NCBI GenBank assembly: GCA_021733645.1
Contig: JAHREJ010000007.1
Location: 1-64,000 of the forward strand
Origin: Bacillus subtilis subsp. subtilis
GTDB taxonomy: Bacteria; Pseudomonadota; Gammaproteobacteria; Xanthomonadales; Xanthomonadaceae
Reading direction: 5' to 3'
DNA length: 64,000 nt
This document shows positions 55,702-64,000 of this stretch, one piece after another. The stretch's first letter is position 1; each line of letters begins with the position of its first letter. The translations under genes and the position numbers were made by a program. The notes beneath the pieces are model-generated. The model did not search any database. It was not told where the DNA came from and saw nothing but the letters and a program-made list of their open reading frames with translations.

Positions 55702-55800
55702 GGGGGTGTGCGGGTTCGCGGGGCACGCCGCAAGTACGTCCCTGTAGGCTCGTGCGCCGCATCCATGCGGCGCAACGGCCCCGCGAACCCACACACCCCC
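55702..55800. repeat. Long palindromic repeat element, copy B
   Basis: 23-bp inverted arms (55702-55724 and 55778-55800, one mismatch) enclose CACGCCGCAAGTACGTCC and TGTAGGCT and an inner hairpin GCGCCGCAT CC ATGCGGCGC. Shares its core with copies A and C near pstS. Confidence 0.85.
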
Positions 55801-55845
55801 ACCCCTGACAGTGGACCGGTGCCCATCGAACAGCAATGCAACGCG

Positions 55846-55869
55846 GTAGAGCCAACCGTTGGTCGGCTG
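55846..55869. repeat. SMAG unit
   Basis: GTAGAGCCAACCGTTGGTCGGCTG, nearly the same as the units after macC. Confidence 0.75.
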
Positions 55870-55878
55870 CTTCGCTAT

Positions 55879-56063
55879 TCGGGTAATCGGGTATTCGGGC
55901 ATACGGCTGTTTGGGTGTTCGGCTGTTCGGCTGTTCGGCTGTTCGGCTGTTTGTGTGTTCGGGTGTTCGGGTGTTCGGGTTTTCGGGTTTTCGGGTTTTC
56001 GGGTTTTCGGGTTTTCGGGTTTTCGGGTTTTCGGGTTTTCGGGTTTTCGGGTGTTCGGCTGTG
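55879..56063. repeat. 9-bp tandem repeat array (CGGGTTTTC type)
   Basis: About 20 nine-base units: variable CGG(G/C)TGTTC-type copies at the ends and a homogeneous block of CGGGTTTTC in the middle (about 55978-56050). The array codes KPENPKTR-like repeats in one frame on the minus strand, but it lies in a gap without ribosome-binding sites, so I treat it as non-coding. The 721-nt gap from 55523 to 56243 holds only repeats, the tRNA terminator and the emrB terminator. Confidence 0.85.
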
Positions 56064-56163
56064 AACTCTTCGTCGCGCACCGCCTCCCTTTCAAGGGCGG
56101 GTCCGGGGAAGCGCGAATGAAGGCAGTTGCGCTGCGGCTGCTCTGCTGTCGCTGCTCCCCGCC

Positions 56164-56196
56164 CCAAAAAAAACCCGCCTTCCGGCGGGTTTTTGG
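56164..56196. terminator. Bidirectional terminator after emrB
   Basis: AAAAAACCCGCC TTCC GGCGGGTTTTT hairpin; T-run on both strands. Ends the emrRCAB transcript (minus strand). Confidence 0.92.
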
Positions 56197-56204
56197 GTTT
56201 CAGC

Positions 56205-56225
56205 TGCCGCCGGGCAGCGCCCGGC
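56205..56225. repeat. SMAG-like hairpin
   Basis: GCCGCCGGGCAGCGCCCGGCATT stem-loop next to the emrB stop; head tetranucleotide degenerate. Confidence 0.55.
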
Positions 56226-56243
56226 ATTGCGAAACTATCGGCC

Positions 56244-57821
56244 TCAATGCCCGCCGGCCGAGGCCGCACCCGCCCCTGCACCGAACGGCGGCTTGGCCAG
56301 CCACAGGAACGCGATGATCGCCAGGAAGATCCAGCCCAGCAGGAAGAAGATGTCGTTGAAGCCCATCTGCGATGCCTGGTGGTTGATCATGTTGTTGAGT
56401 GCAGCGGCGCCATGTTGCAGGTCGCCCTGCCCCATCGCCGTCACCTGCTCCTGCATGCCCGGCGTATAAGTGGACACATGCTCGGTCAGGTGCGCATGGT
56501 GCTCCTGGGTGCGTCGCGCCCACAGCCAGGTGGTCAAGGACGCCGCGAAACTGCCGCCCAACGTGCGCAGGAACGTCGCCAGACCCGACCCCGCCGCGAT
56601 CTCGCGCCCATCCAGGTCCGACAGCAGGATCTGCAGCACCGGCATGAAGAACAGCGCAACGCCGATGCCCATGATCAGCTGGATGCCGGCCACGTGGCCG
56701 AAATTCACCTGCAGGTTGAAACCGGACCGCAGGAAACTGGTGAAGGACAGGAACACGAACGCAATCGTGGCCAGCATCCGCATGTCGAACCGCGACGCGT
56801 ACTTGCCCACGAACGGGGTCATGATCACCGGCAGCACCCCGATGGGTGCGGTGGCCAACCCCGCCCAGATCGCCGTGTAGCCCATGTCACGCTGCAGCCA
56901 CTGCGGAATCAACAGCGCCACGCTGAAGAACGCCGCATACGCCACCACCATCGCCAGCGTACCGGCGCGGAAATTGCGGTGCCGGAACAGGCGCAGGTCC
57001 ACGATCGGATCCTTGTCGGTCAGCTCCCAGATCAGGAACACCGCCAGCGCCACCACCGATACGCAGGCCAGCACCACGATCTTGGCCGAACTGAACCAGT
57101 CTTCGTCGTTGCCCAGGTCCAGCACCAGCTGCAGCGCGCCCACGCCGATCACCAGCGTGATCAGGCCAACGTAATCCATCTTCGGCTTTTCGATCTGCTC
57201 CGGACGCCCCTTGAGCTGGTTGCCCACCACCAGCGCGGCGAAAATGCCCAGCGGCACGTTGATCAGGAAGATCCATTCCCAACTGTAGTTGTCGGTGATC
57301 CACCCGCCCAGGATCGGCCCGGCGATCGGTGCCACCACCGTGATCATCGCCAGCAGCGCCAGCGCCTGCCCGCGTTTCTCACGGGGATACAAAGACACCA
57401 GCAGGCTCTGGGTGATCGGATACATCGGCCCGGCCACGAAGCCCTGGATCGCACGCGACACCACCAGCATGCCCATGCTCTGCGCAAGGCCGCACAGCAG
57501 CGAGGCCACGGTGAAGGCCAGCGTGGCCCACACGAACAACTTGGTTTCACCAAAACGACGGCTGAGGTAGCCGGTCAGCGGCAGCGCGATCGCGGTACTT
57601 ACCGCGAACGAGGTAATCACCCAGGTGGCCTGCTGCGAACTGGCGCCGAGGTTGCCGGCGATGGTGGGCAGCGACACGTTGGCGATGGTCGTGTCGAGCA
57701 CCTGCATGAACGAGGCCATCGCCAGGCCAGCGGTGCACAGGGCGACATTGGCCGGCTTGAAGCCGGTTGCCGCCCCAGGCGCGCCCGGTGTGGCGGGCGC
57801 GGCGGAAGCTTGTGCGGACAT
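56244..57821 (-). CDS. emrB: EmrB drug/H+ antiporter (DHA2, 14-TM MFS)
   Basis: 525 residues with 14 predicted membrane helices. Proton-driven efflux of hydrophobic compounds. DHA2 signatures: FMQVLDTTIANVSLPTIAGNLGAS in helix 1 (motif D1), LSRRFGETKLF (motif A) and APIAGPILGGWITDNYSWEWIF (motif C). It pairs with EmrA and EmrC to span both membranes. Last gene of emrR-emrC-emrA-emrB. Confidence 0.95.
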   Translation of the reverse strand: MSAQASAAPATPGAPGAATGFKPANVALCTAGLAMASFMQVLDTTIANVSLPTIAGNLGASSQQATWVITSFAVSTAIALPLTGYLSRRFGETKLFVWATLAFTVASLLCGLAQSMGMLVVSRAIQGFVAGPMYPITQSLLVSLYPREKRGQALALLAMITVVAPIAGPILGGWITDNYSWEWIFLINVPLGIFAALVVGNQLKGRPEQIEKPKMDYVGLITLVIGVGALQLVLDLGNDEDWFSSAKIVVLACVSVVALAVFLIWELTDKDPIVDLRLFRHRNFRAGTLAMVVAYAAFFSVALLIPQWLQRDMGYTAIWAGLATAPIGVLPVIMTPFVGKYASRFDMRMLATIAFVFLSFTSFLRSGFNLQVNFGHVAGIQLIMGIGVALFFMPVLQILLSDLDGREIAAGSGLATFLRTLGGSFAASLTTWLWARRTQEHHAHLTEHVSTYTPGMQEQVTAMGQGDLQHGAAALNNMINHQASQMGFNDIFFLLGWIFLAIIAFLWLAKPPFGAGAGAASAGGH

Positions 57822-57829
57822 GGTTGGCC

Positions 57830-59011
57830 TCAGCTCGCCTTGGCCTGCTGCGGCAGGTTGCGCTGGATGATCTGGTGGATCACATCATCGGCGCTATGCA
57901 GCTGCTTGGCGTAGACATCGGTATCAAACACCTGGCCCTTGGCAGCCTCGGTCGGCAGCACCGTGCCCTTCTGGTCGCGCAGGCTCACTTCGGCCTTGAT
58001 CGACAGACCGATGCGCAACGGATGTTCGGCCAGTTGCTTGGCGTCGATGGCGATGCGCACCGGCACGCGCTGCACGATCTTGATCCAGTTGCCGCTGGCG
58101 TTCTGCGCCGGCAGCAGCGAGAACGCCGAACCGGTGCCCAGGCCCAGGCTGTCGATGCGGCCCTTATAGGTGACATCACCGCCGTACAGGTCCGAACGCA
58201 GCTCCACTTCCTGACCCAGGCGCATGTGGCGCAGCTGGGTTTCCTTGAAGTTGGCCTCCACCCACATCTGTTCGGTCGGCACCACGGCCATCAGCGCATT
58301 GCCCGGCTGCACGCGCTGGCCCACCTGCACCGAACGACGCGCAACATAGCCTGACACCGGCGCCACGATGCCCGCACGGGCGTTGTTGAGGTAGGCCTGG
58401 CGCAGCTGCGCGGCAGCGGCCTGCACGTCCGGCTGGGTGGCGATCACGGTGTCGTCCACCAGTGCATTGCTGCGCTCGAAGGTTTCGCGCGACCCGGCCA
58501 CGGCCGCTTCGGCACCGGCCAGTTCGTCACGGGCATGCGCCAGTTCTTCGTTGGAAATGGCGCCGGTGGCGGCCAGGTCCTTGCGGCGGTTGAAGTCCTC
58601 GCGCACGCGCTTCAGCGTCACCTGGCGGGCGTTCAAGTCCGCCTGCGCACCTTCCACGCTGCGATACAGGCCGCGCGTCTGGCGCACGGTCTTGGCCAGG
58701 TTGGCTTCGGCCTGCTGCAGCGCCACTTCGGTGTCGGCCGGGTCCAGCTGCACCAGCAGCTGGCCGCGCTCCACGCGCATGCCGTCATCGGCGTTGATCG
58801 ACACCACGGTGCCGCTCACCAGCGGGGTGATCTGGACCTGGTTGCCCTGCACGTAGGCATCGTCGGTTTCTTCGAACCAGCGGCCGAACATGAAGTACCA
58901 CAGCGCCAGGGCGGCCAGCAGCAGCACCACGATGACCAACAGGCCGCGCAGCAGCTTGCCGCGACGGGACGGAGCTGCCGGGGCGGCAGCGGGAGCGGAT
59001 GTCTGGCTCAT
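57830..59011 (-). CDS. emrA: EmrA membrane-fusion protein
   Basis: 393 residues from the ATG at 59011. A single N-terminal membrane helix (LLRGLLVIVVLLLAALALWYF), ETDDAYVQGNQVQITPLVSGTV as the HlyD/EmrA barrel-sandwich half, a long coiled-coil hairpin (about 90-200) and AGIVAPVSGYVARRSVQVGQRV as the second half. It bridges EmrB and the outer-membrane channel. Eight bp upstream of emrB. Confidence 0.95.
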   Translation of the reverse strand: MSQTSAPAAAPAAPSRRGKLLRGLLVIVVLLLAALALWYFMFGRWFEETDDAYVQGNQVQITPLVSGTVVSINADDGMRVERGQLLVQLDPADTEVALQQAEANLAKTVRQTRGLYRSVEGAQADLNARQVTLKRVREDFNRRKDLAATGAISNEELAHARDELAGAEAAVAGSRETFERSNALVDDTVIATQPDVQAAAAQLRQAYLNNARAGIVAPVSGYVARRSVQVGQRVQPGNALMAVVPTEQMWVEANFKETQLRHMRLGQEVELRSDLYGGDVTYKGRIDSLGLGTGSAFSLLPAQNASGNWIKIVQRVPVRIAIDAKQLAEHPLRIGLSIKAEVSLRDQKGTVLPTEAAKGQVFDTDVYAKQLHSADDVIHQIIQRNLPQQAKAS

Positions 59012-59021
59012 GGAATGTGTC

Positions 59022-60515
59022 TCAGGAATGCGTGGAATCGGAGGGGGTGGCGAGCGTGGCGGCGTCGCTGGACGGGGTGAAACCACCGCCCAGGGACTGG
59101 CTCAGCCGCACCGAAACAAGGATCTGGCGGGACTGCAGTTCGGCCAGCCGTTGCTGGGACACCAGCAACTGCTCTTCGACCACCAGCACGTCCAGGTAGC
59201 TGCCGATGCCGGCGCGGTAGCGCTGCTCGGCCAGGTCGTGGGCCGCGCGCGCGGTGCTCACCGCCTGCTGCTGCGCCGCCGCCTGGCTGGCCAGCGAGCG
59301 CACCGCGTTGACCTGGTCGGCCACATCGCGCAGCGCGTTGAGCACCGACTGGTTGTAATCGGCCACGGCCAGGTCGTACTGCGCGTCGGTTTTGTCCAGG
59401 TTGGCGCGCAGGCGTCCGCCATCGAAGATCGGCAGGCTCAGTGCCGGGCCCAGGAAGGCGAAGGTGGAGCCACTCTTGAGCAGCTGGTCCACTTCACTGG
59501 ACACCACCCCGCCCAGCGCGGTCAGGTTGAGGCTGGGATAGAACTGCGCCTTGGCCGCATGGATCTCACGGCCGGCCGCTTCCACCCGCCAGCGCGCAGC
59601 CACGATGTCCGGGCGCCGGCCCAGCAGCGCGCTGGGCAGAACGCCGGGCAGCTGCAATGCCAGCGGATTGAGCCCCTGCGGGCGCTGGATCTGCAGGCCA
59701 CGGTCCGGGCCCTGGCCAACCAGTGCGGCCAACGCGGTGCGGGCCTCGTCGATCTGCTGTTGGGCGGCCTGTTGCTGCTGCTGTGCGGCGGGAATGCGCG
59801 CTTCGGCCTGGCGGGTCTGCAGGTCGCTGTCGATGCCGGCACGGCGACGCTGGGTGGTCAGGTCCAGGGTCTTCTGCGAACGCGCCAGCTCTTCGCTGGC
59901 CACGTCGTGCAGCGTGTAGGCGTAGCCCAGCTGGGCGTAAGCCTCGGCGATGGCAGCCGACAGGTTCAGGCGCGCGGCCTGGGCGTCCACCTCGGCGGCG
60001 TGGCCGCTGTCCACGGCCGCCTCCCAGGCGGCGCGCTTGCCGCCCCACAGGTCGATGCCATAGCTGAAGCTGAGGTAGGCCTGGCCGCTGCCGGCATAGC
60101 GGCCGCCGAGCTCGTCGCCGACCATCGATTCGGGCAGGCGCAGCCCGGTGTAACCGCCCGAGGCGGACACGCTGGGCAGGCGCTCGGCATGGGCGGTGCC
60201 GATCTGCGCGCGCGCCTGGCGCAGGCGCGCATCGGCCGCATCCAGGCTGGGGTTGCGCTGCAGGCCTTCGGCGATCAGGGCGTCCAGCTGGGGATCCCCC
60301 AGCGCGCGCCACCAATCCGAGGCCGGCCAGCCGGGTTGGCTCAGGCCGCCGGCCGCCAGGGAGCGCTGGGTCTGCAGCTGGTCGGCATCGAGCAACCGGG
60401 CCTTGGGCTCAAGGCCACCGGTGCTGGCACAGGCGGCCAGCGCCAGCGCCAGCACGGACAGCAGCACCGGCCGCAGCGGGCGAAGTGAAGAGGTGCGATC
60501 AGGGAAGGAAGTCAT
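59022..60515 (-). CDS. emrC: EmrC outer-membrane efflux lipoprotein
   Basis: 497 residues. Lipobox LAAC (Cys about 29) and two OEP repeats (SDWWRALGDPQLDALIAEGLQRNPSL, LSFSYGIDLWGGKRAAW, LPSALLGRRPDIVAARWRVEAA) identify a NodT-type channel. It provides the outer-membrane exit of the EmrAB pump. The start overlaps the emrR stop by 4 nt. Confidence 0.92.
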   Translation of the reverse strand: MTSFPDRTSSLRPLRPVLLSVLALALAACASTGGLEPKARLLDADQLQTQRSLAAGGLSQPGWPASDWWRALGDPQLDALIAEGLQRNPSLDAADARLRQARAQIGTAHAERLPSVSASGGYTGLRLPESMVGDELGGRYAGSGQAYLSFSYGIDLWGGKRAAWEAAVDSGHAAEVDAQAARLNLSAAIAEAYAQLGYAYTLHDVASEELARSQKTLDLTTQRRRAGIDSDLQTRQAEARIPAAQQQQQAAQQQIDEARTALAALVGQGPDRGLQIQRPQGLNPLALQLPGVLPSALLGRRPDIVAARWRVEAAGREIHAAKAQFYPSLNLTALGGVVSSEVDQLLKSGSTFAFLGPALSLPIFDGGRLRANLDKTDAQYDLAVADYNQSVLNALRDVADQVNAVRSLASQAAAQQQAVSTARAAHDLAEQRYRAGIGSYLDVLVVEEQLLVSQQRLAELQSRQILVSVRLSQSLGGGFTPSSDAATLATPSDSTHS

Positions 60516-60958
60516 GGCGTATTGAGGGAGTCACGTACACGGGTCATGAGGGAAAGCAGGTGCGCGCGCTCGTCGGTGGACAGGTCGCGCATCGCGTCGT
60601 TCATCGTCTGGTCGCCGCGCTGCTTCAGCCGGGCCCACAGCTGGCGGCCGTCCTCGGTCAGCACGATCTGCAACGCCCGCCGGTCCTGGGCATGCGGCTC
60701 ACGCCGCACGCAGCCCATCGCTTCCAGCTTGTCCAGCAGGCGGGTCACCGCGCTGGGCACCTGGTCCAGGGCCTGGGCCAACTCGTTGGCGGTGCACGGG
60801 GCCTTGACCGAGAGCACCTTCAAACCGAGGTAGTGGGTGAAGCCAATGCCGAGGTTTTCCTCGGCCATCGACGTGTCGAGCTGACGGACCAGACCGTCGC
60901 GCACCTGGCGCAACAGCAGGCCGAAGCTGGGAGGCGTGGCTTCAGGGCAGATCATCAT
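60512..60958 (-). CDS. emrR: MarR-family repressor of the emr operon
   Basis: 148 residues. The winged helix-turn-helix (about 50-110) includes ANELAQALDQVPSAVTRLLDKLEAMG as the DNA-recognition region and RRALQIVLTEDG as the wing. MarR/EmrR repressors release DNA on binding drugs or uncouplers, so the pump is induced by its substrates. It is the promoter-proximal gene and likely represses its own operon through the palindromes at 60974-61015. Confidence 0.92.
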   Translation of the reverse strand: MMICPEATPPSFGLLLRQVRDGLVRQLDTSMAEENLGIGFTHYLGLKVLSVKAPCTANELAQALDQVPSAVTRLLDKLEAMGCVRREPHAQDRRALQIVLTEDGRQLWARLKQRGDQTMNDAMRDLSTDERAHLLSLMTRVRDSLNTP

Positions 60959-60973
60959 GGAGCGGCACTTTAC

Positions 60974-61015
60974 TTCCAGAAAATATATTTCTCAATGGAA
61001 ATATTCAATCTGGAA
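60974..61015. promoter_or_regulatory. AT-rich palindromes, probable EmrR operator
   Basis: TTCCAGA (60974) pairs with TCTGGAA (61009), and inside lies ATATTTC TCAATG GAAATAT (60985-61004). It is the only AT-rich patch around, sits between divergent emrR and the AraC gene, and has nested dyads as MarR sites do. Confidence 0.7.
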
Positions 61016-61101
61016 CCAAATGCTGTGTTGCAGCAAACAGAACAATGCGGGGTGGTCACCTTAATAGCCATCCCCGATGGCCCGGTATTACAATCTGGAC
61101 A

Positions 61102-61980
61102 ATGAATAACATTTTCAGGCCAGAGGAAGCGGTCCTCACGCCGCCGCTGGTGCGCCACGACGTGCTGGACTGGCTTGAACGCGCCGATGGCGTGCCCGTG
61201 CTGGGCTTCCAGATCGAGAGCGCGCGCGGGCTGGAGCGCGAGATCGACTGGCACCAGCACCTGCGCGCCCAGCTGATCTGCGTCGAATCGGGGCTGCTCA
61301 ACACCCGCACCCGCCACGGCAACTGGTCGTTGCCACCGGGCTGCGCAGGCTGGATGCCACCGGGCGAGCCACACACGGTGGACATTTCCGGCCCGCTGCG
61401 TGGCTGGGGCCTGATCATCAGCCCGGCGCTGGCCCACGACCTGCCCGATGCGCCGTGCGTGGTGGCCATCTCCGACCTGCTGCAGGCCCTGGCATTGCGG
61501 GTTACCCGCTGGGTACCGACCGCGGCGGCCGACCTGCGCCAGCAACACATGATCGAGGTGCTGCTGGATGAACTCCGCAACGCGCCGCGCCAGCGCATGC
61601 ATCTGCCGATGCCGCAGGACCGGCGCCTGCTGCGGATTGCCTCGCAGTTGATCGGCGACCCCGCCGATGGCCGCAGCCTGGAACAATGGGCGCAGTGGGC
61701 CGGGCTGTCGCCGCGCACCCTCACCCGCCACTTCCGCGACGAAACCACACTCAGCTTCGCCCAATGGCGCCAGCAGGCCCGCCTGGCCGACGGCCTGCGC
61801 CGGCTGTCGGACGGCCACAGCGTGTCCGACATCGCCTACGAACTGGGCTTCAGCAGCCCCAGCGCGTTCGTCACTGTGTTCCGCCGCCACTTCGGCTGCC
61901 CCCCCGGACGCTACCTGGCGCGGACCGGCCAACCCCTCAATCCAACGCGCGGCTTGGCATCCCCGGCCGCATCCGGATAA
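61102..61980 (+). CDS. AraC-family transcriptional regulator
   Basis: 292 residues from the ATG at 61102. The N-terminal cupin sensor (about 40-125; DWHQHLRAQLICVESG, WMPPGEPHTVDI) is followed by a C-terminal double HTH (about 195-275; SLEQWAQWAGLSPRTLTRHF and SVSDIAYELGFSSPSAFVTVFRRHFGCPPGRY). Divergent from emrR, so it may also act on the shared intergenic region; its own targets are unknown. Confidence 0.92.
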   Translation: MNNIFRPEEAVLTPPLVRHDVLDWLERADGVPVLGFQIESARGLEREIDWHQHLRAQLICVESGLLNTRTRHGNWSLPPGCAGWMPPGEPHTVDISGPLRGWGLIISPALAHDLPDAPCVVAISDLLQALALRVTRWVPTAAADLRQQHMIEVLLDELRNAPRQRMHLPMPQDRRLLRIASQLIGDPADGRSLEQWAQWAGLSPRTLTRHFRDETTLSFAQWRQQARLADGLRRLSDGHSVSDIAYELGFSSPSAFVTVFRRHFGCPPGRYLARTGQPLNPTRGLASPAASG

Positions 61981-62038
61981 TCGACCGCCTGCGAGGGCGA
62001 CAGCCGTCGCCGTCCCTTGCCACAGGTAACAATCCCGC

Positions 62039-64000
62039 ATGACCGATCTTGCCCGCCCCGCCTTCCACGGCTTTGAACAGCTGCCCCTGCGCGAGTATGC
62101 CGAACGGGCGTACCTGGACTACTCGATGTACGTGGTGCTCGACCGTGCGCTGCCGTTCATCGGCGACGGTCTGAAGCCGGTGCAGCGCCGCATCATCTAT
62201 TCGATGAGCGAGCTGGGCCTGAATGCCGCTTCCAAGCCGAAGAAGTCCGCGCGTACCGTGGGTGATGTGATCGGCAAATACCATCCGCACGGCGACAGTG
62301 CGTGCTACGAGGCGCTGGTGCTGATGGCCCAGCCGTTCTCCTACCGCTACCCGCTGATCGAAGGCCAGGGCAACTTCGGTTCCACCGACGACCCCAAGTC
62401 GTTCGCGGCGATGCGTTACACCGAATCCAAGCTGACCCCGATCGCCGAAGTGCTGCTGGGCGAAATCAACCAGGGCACCACCGACTGGACCCCCAACTTC
62501 GACGGCACCCTGGAAGAGCCGACCTGGATGCCGGCACGCCTGCCGCACCTGCTGCTCAACGGCACCACCGGCATCGCGGTGGGCATGGCCACCGACGTGC
62601 CGCCGCACAACCTCAACGAGATCGTCAGCGCGCTGCTGCACCTGCTCGATGATCCGGACGCGACCATCGCCGACCTGTGCGAACACGTGAAGGGCCCGGA
62701 CTACCCGAGCCTCGCCGAAATCATCACGGCGCCGGCCGACCTGCGCACCATGTATGAAACCGGCTACGGCAGCGTGCGTGCGCGCGCGACGTACTTCAAG
62801 GAATCGACCAACATCGTCATCAACGCGCTGCCCTTCCAGGTGTCGCCGTCGAAGGTGATCGAGCAGATCGCCGCGCAGATGCGCGCCAAGAAGCTGCCGT
62901 GGCTGGAAGACATCCGCGACGAATCCGACCACGCCAACCCGGTGCGGGTGGTGCTGGTGCCGCGCTCCAACCGCGTGGATGCCGACCAGCTGATGGGCCA
63001 CCTGTTTGCCACCACCGACCTGGAGCGCAGCTACCGGGTCAACCTCAACGTGATCGGGCTGGACGGGCGTCCGCAGGTGAAGAACCTGAAGATGCTGCTC
63101 AGCGAGTGGCTGCAGTTCCGCGCCACCACCGTTACCCGCCGGCTCACCCACCGCCTGCAGAAGGTCGAGCGCCGCCTGCACCTGTTGGATGGCCTGCTGG
63201 TGGCCTTCCTCAACCTGGATGAAGTGATCCGCATCATCCGTACCGAGGACGAAGCCAAGCCGGCGCTGATCGCGCGGTTCGCGTTGAGTGAAGAGCAGGC
63301 CGAGTACATCCTCGATACCCGCCTGAAGCAGTTGGCGCGCCTGGAAGAAATGAAGATCCGTGGCGAGCAGGACGAGCTGGCCAAGGAACGCGACAAGATC
63401 CTGTCGATCCTGGACAGCAAGGCCAAGCTGAAGAAACTGATCCGCGACGAGCTCACCGCCGATGCGAAGAAGTTCGGTGATGACCGCCGCTCGCCGCTGG
63501 TGCAGCGTGGCGCCGCGCAGGCCATCGACGAGACCGAGCTGGTGCCGAGCGAGCCGATGACCGTGGTGCTGTCGGAGAAAGGCTGGATCCGCGCGGCCAA
63601 GGGCCACGACATGGACCCGTCCACGCTGTCCTACCGCGACGGCGATGCGCTACTGGGCGCGGTGCGTGCTCGCAGCACCCAGCAGGTGGCGTTCCTGGAC
63701 AGCGAAGGCCGCGCCTATTCCACGCTGATCCACACCCTGCCCTCGGCGCGTGGCAATGGCGAGCCGCTCACCGGCCGCTTCTCGCCGGCCCCGGGCAGCC
63801 AGTTCATGACCCTGGCCAGTGGCGAGAACAACACCCGCTTCGTGCTGGCCTCCACCCACGGCTACGGCTTTGTGACCCGCTTCGAGAACCTCACCGGCCG
63901 CAACAAGGCCGGCAAGGCGATGCTCAACCTGACCTCCGGTTCGAAGGTGCTGACCCCGGCGGTAGTGGCCAACCCGGACACCGACCGGATCGTGGCGGTA
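62039..64000 (+). CDS. parC: DNA topoisomerase IV subunit A (3' end outside window)
   Basis: 654 residues visible; the frame is open at the window end. It decatenates daughter chromosomes together with ParE. Active-site tyrosine Y127 in FAAMRYTES. The quinolone-resistance region [20 protein letters not shown] has Ser 87 and Glu 91 at the positions of E. coli S80 and E84, i.e. the susceptible state. The beta-propeller C-terminal domain starts at about 500 and is incomplete. ATG at 62039. Confidence 0.97.
   Translation, partial: MTDLARPAFHGFEQLPLREYAERAYLDYSMYVVLDRALPFIGDGLKPVQRRIIYSMSELGLNAASKPKKSARTVGDVIGKYHPHGDSACYEALVLMAQPFSYRYPLIEGQGNFGSTDDPKSFAAMRYTESKLTPIAEVLLGEINQGTTDWTPNFDGTLEEPTWMPARLPHLLLNGTTGIAVGMATDVPPHNLNEIVSALLHLLDDPDATIADLCEHVKGPDYPSLAEIITAPADLRTMYETGYGSVRARATYFKESTNIVINALPFQVSPSKVIEQIAAQMRAKKLPWLEDIRDESDHANPVRVVLVPRSNRVDADQLMGHLFATTDLERSYRVNLNVIGLDGRPQVKNLKMLLSEWLQFRATTVTRRLTHRLQKVERRLHLLDGLLVAFLNLDEVIRIIRTEDEAKPALIARFALSEEQAEYILDTRLKQLARLEEMKIRGEQDELAKERDKILSILDSKAKLKKLIRDELTADAKKFGDDRRSPLVQRGAAQAIDETELVPSEPMTVVLSEKGWIRAAKGHDMDPSTLSYRDGDALLGAVRARSTQQVAFLDSEGRAYSTLIHTLPSARGNGEPLTGRFSPAPGSQFMTLASGENNTRFVLASTHGYGFVTRFENLTGRNKAGKAMLNLTSGSKVLTPAVVANPDTDRIVAV

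Noticed and set aside
62279-62320. Possible quinolone-resistance change in parC
   Set aside because: The residues at the key positions are Ser and Glu, the wild-type state.

Overview
The window is a high-GC chromosomal segment from a Xanthomonadaceae bacterium, most likely Stenotrophomonas. Four things point there. It carries many intergenic GTAG-led stem-loops of the SMAG/REP type. It has emrR-emrC-emrA-emrB and macA-macB-macC loci with the gene order known from S. maltophilia. Its proteins are xanthomonad-like (plasmid replication/partition-like orphan ParB, DUF4124 and DUF445 proteins). There is a full Pho/pst cluster with two pstS genes. The window opens inside an unidentified membrane sensor gene and ends inside parC. 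I see no CRISPR array, phage, integrase or transposase.

Layout. 1-5.6 kb: tail of a sensor-like protein, a small exported protein, a two-REC diguanylate cyclase, bacteriohemerythrin, an MHS-type MFS transporter and a proline-rich membrane-anchored protein. 5.6-8.6 kb: an aldehyde dehydrogenase divergent from an omega-amino acid transaminase, a likely polyamine/amino-acid catabolic pair. 8.6-13.4 kb: orphan ParB-like protein, DUF445 protein, DUF4124 protein, a type II toxin-antitoxin locus whose toxin gene is frameshifted, and a class V aminotransferase. 13.4-18.4 kb: a Fur-box-controlled siderophore uptake operon (TonB receptor, DUF3649, PepSY reductase-like protein, DUF3325). 18.4-27.1 kb: housekeeping genes (GNAT, rlmL, hydrolase, ampD-like, sseA, DUF1289-Nudix fusion, FKBP, enoyl-CoA hydratase, nth).

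27.2-36.3 kb is a phosphate block: OprO/OprP porin, exported protein, soluble-type PstS, lipoprotein-type PstS, pstC, pstA, pstB and phoU. Candidate Pho boxes with 11-bp phased half-sites precede both pstS genes. The 920-nt gap between the two pstS genes has a strong terminator and two copies of a large palindromic repeat.

36.3-39.4 kb: after a 156-bp near-perfect palindrome comes an HvfABCX-type RiPP operon. It encodes a precursor with six EGKCG motifs, a DUF692/MNIO maturase, its DUF2063 partner and a DoxX membrane protein. This family makes copper-binding oxazolone/thioamide peptides and is the most interesting system here. 39.4-50.3 kb: rnt, a large propeller-GGDEF sensor, and a two-component system divergent from macABC. 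50.4-54.3 kb: rlmB, a GFA protein and rnr. 54.4-55.5 kb: two tRNA-Leu(CAG) genes exactly 1,000 bp apart around a glutathione transferase gene. 55.5-56.2 kb: repeat-rich DNA (hexamer repeat, third copy of the palindromic element, 9-bp tandem repeat). 56.2-62 kb: emrRCAB with a divergent AraC regulator. 62.0 kb to the end: parC.
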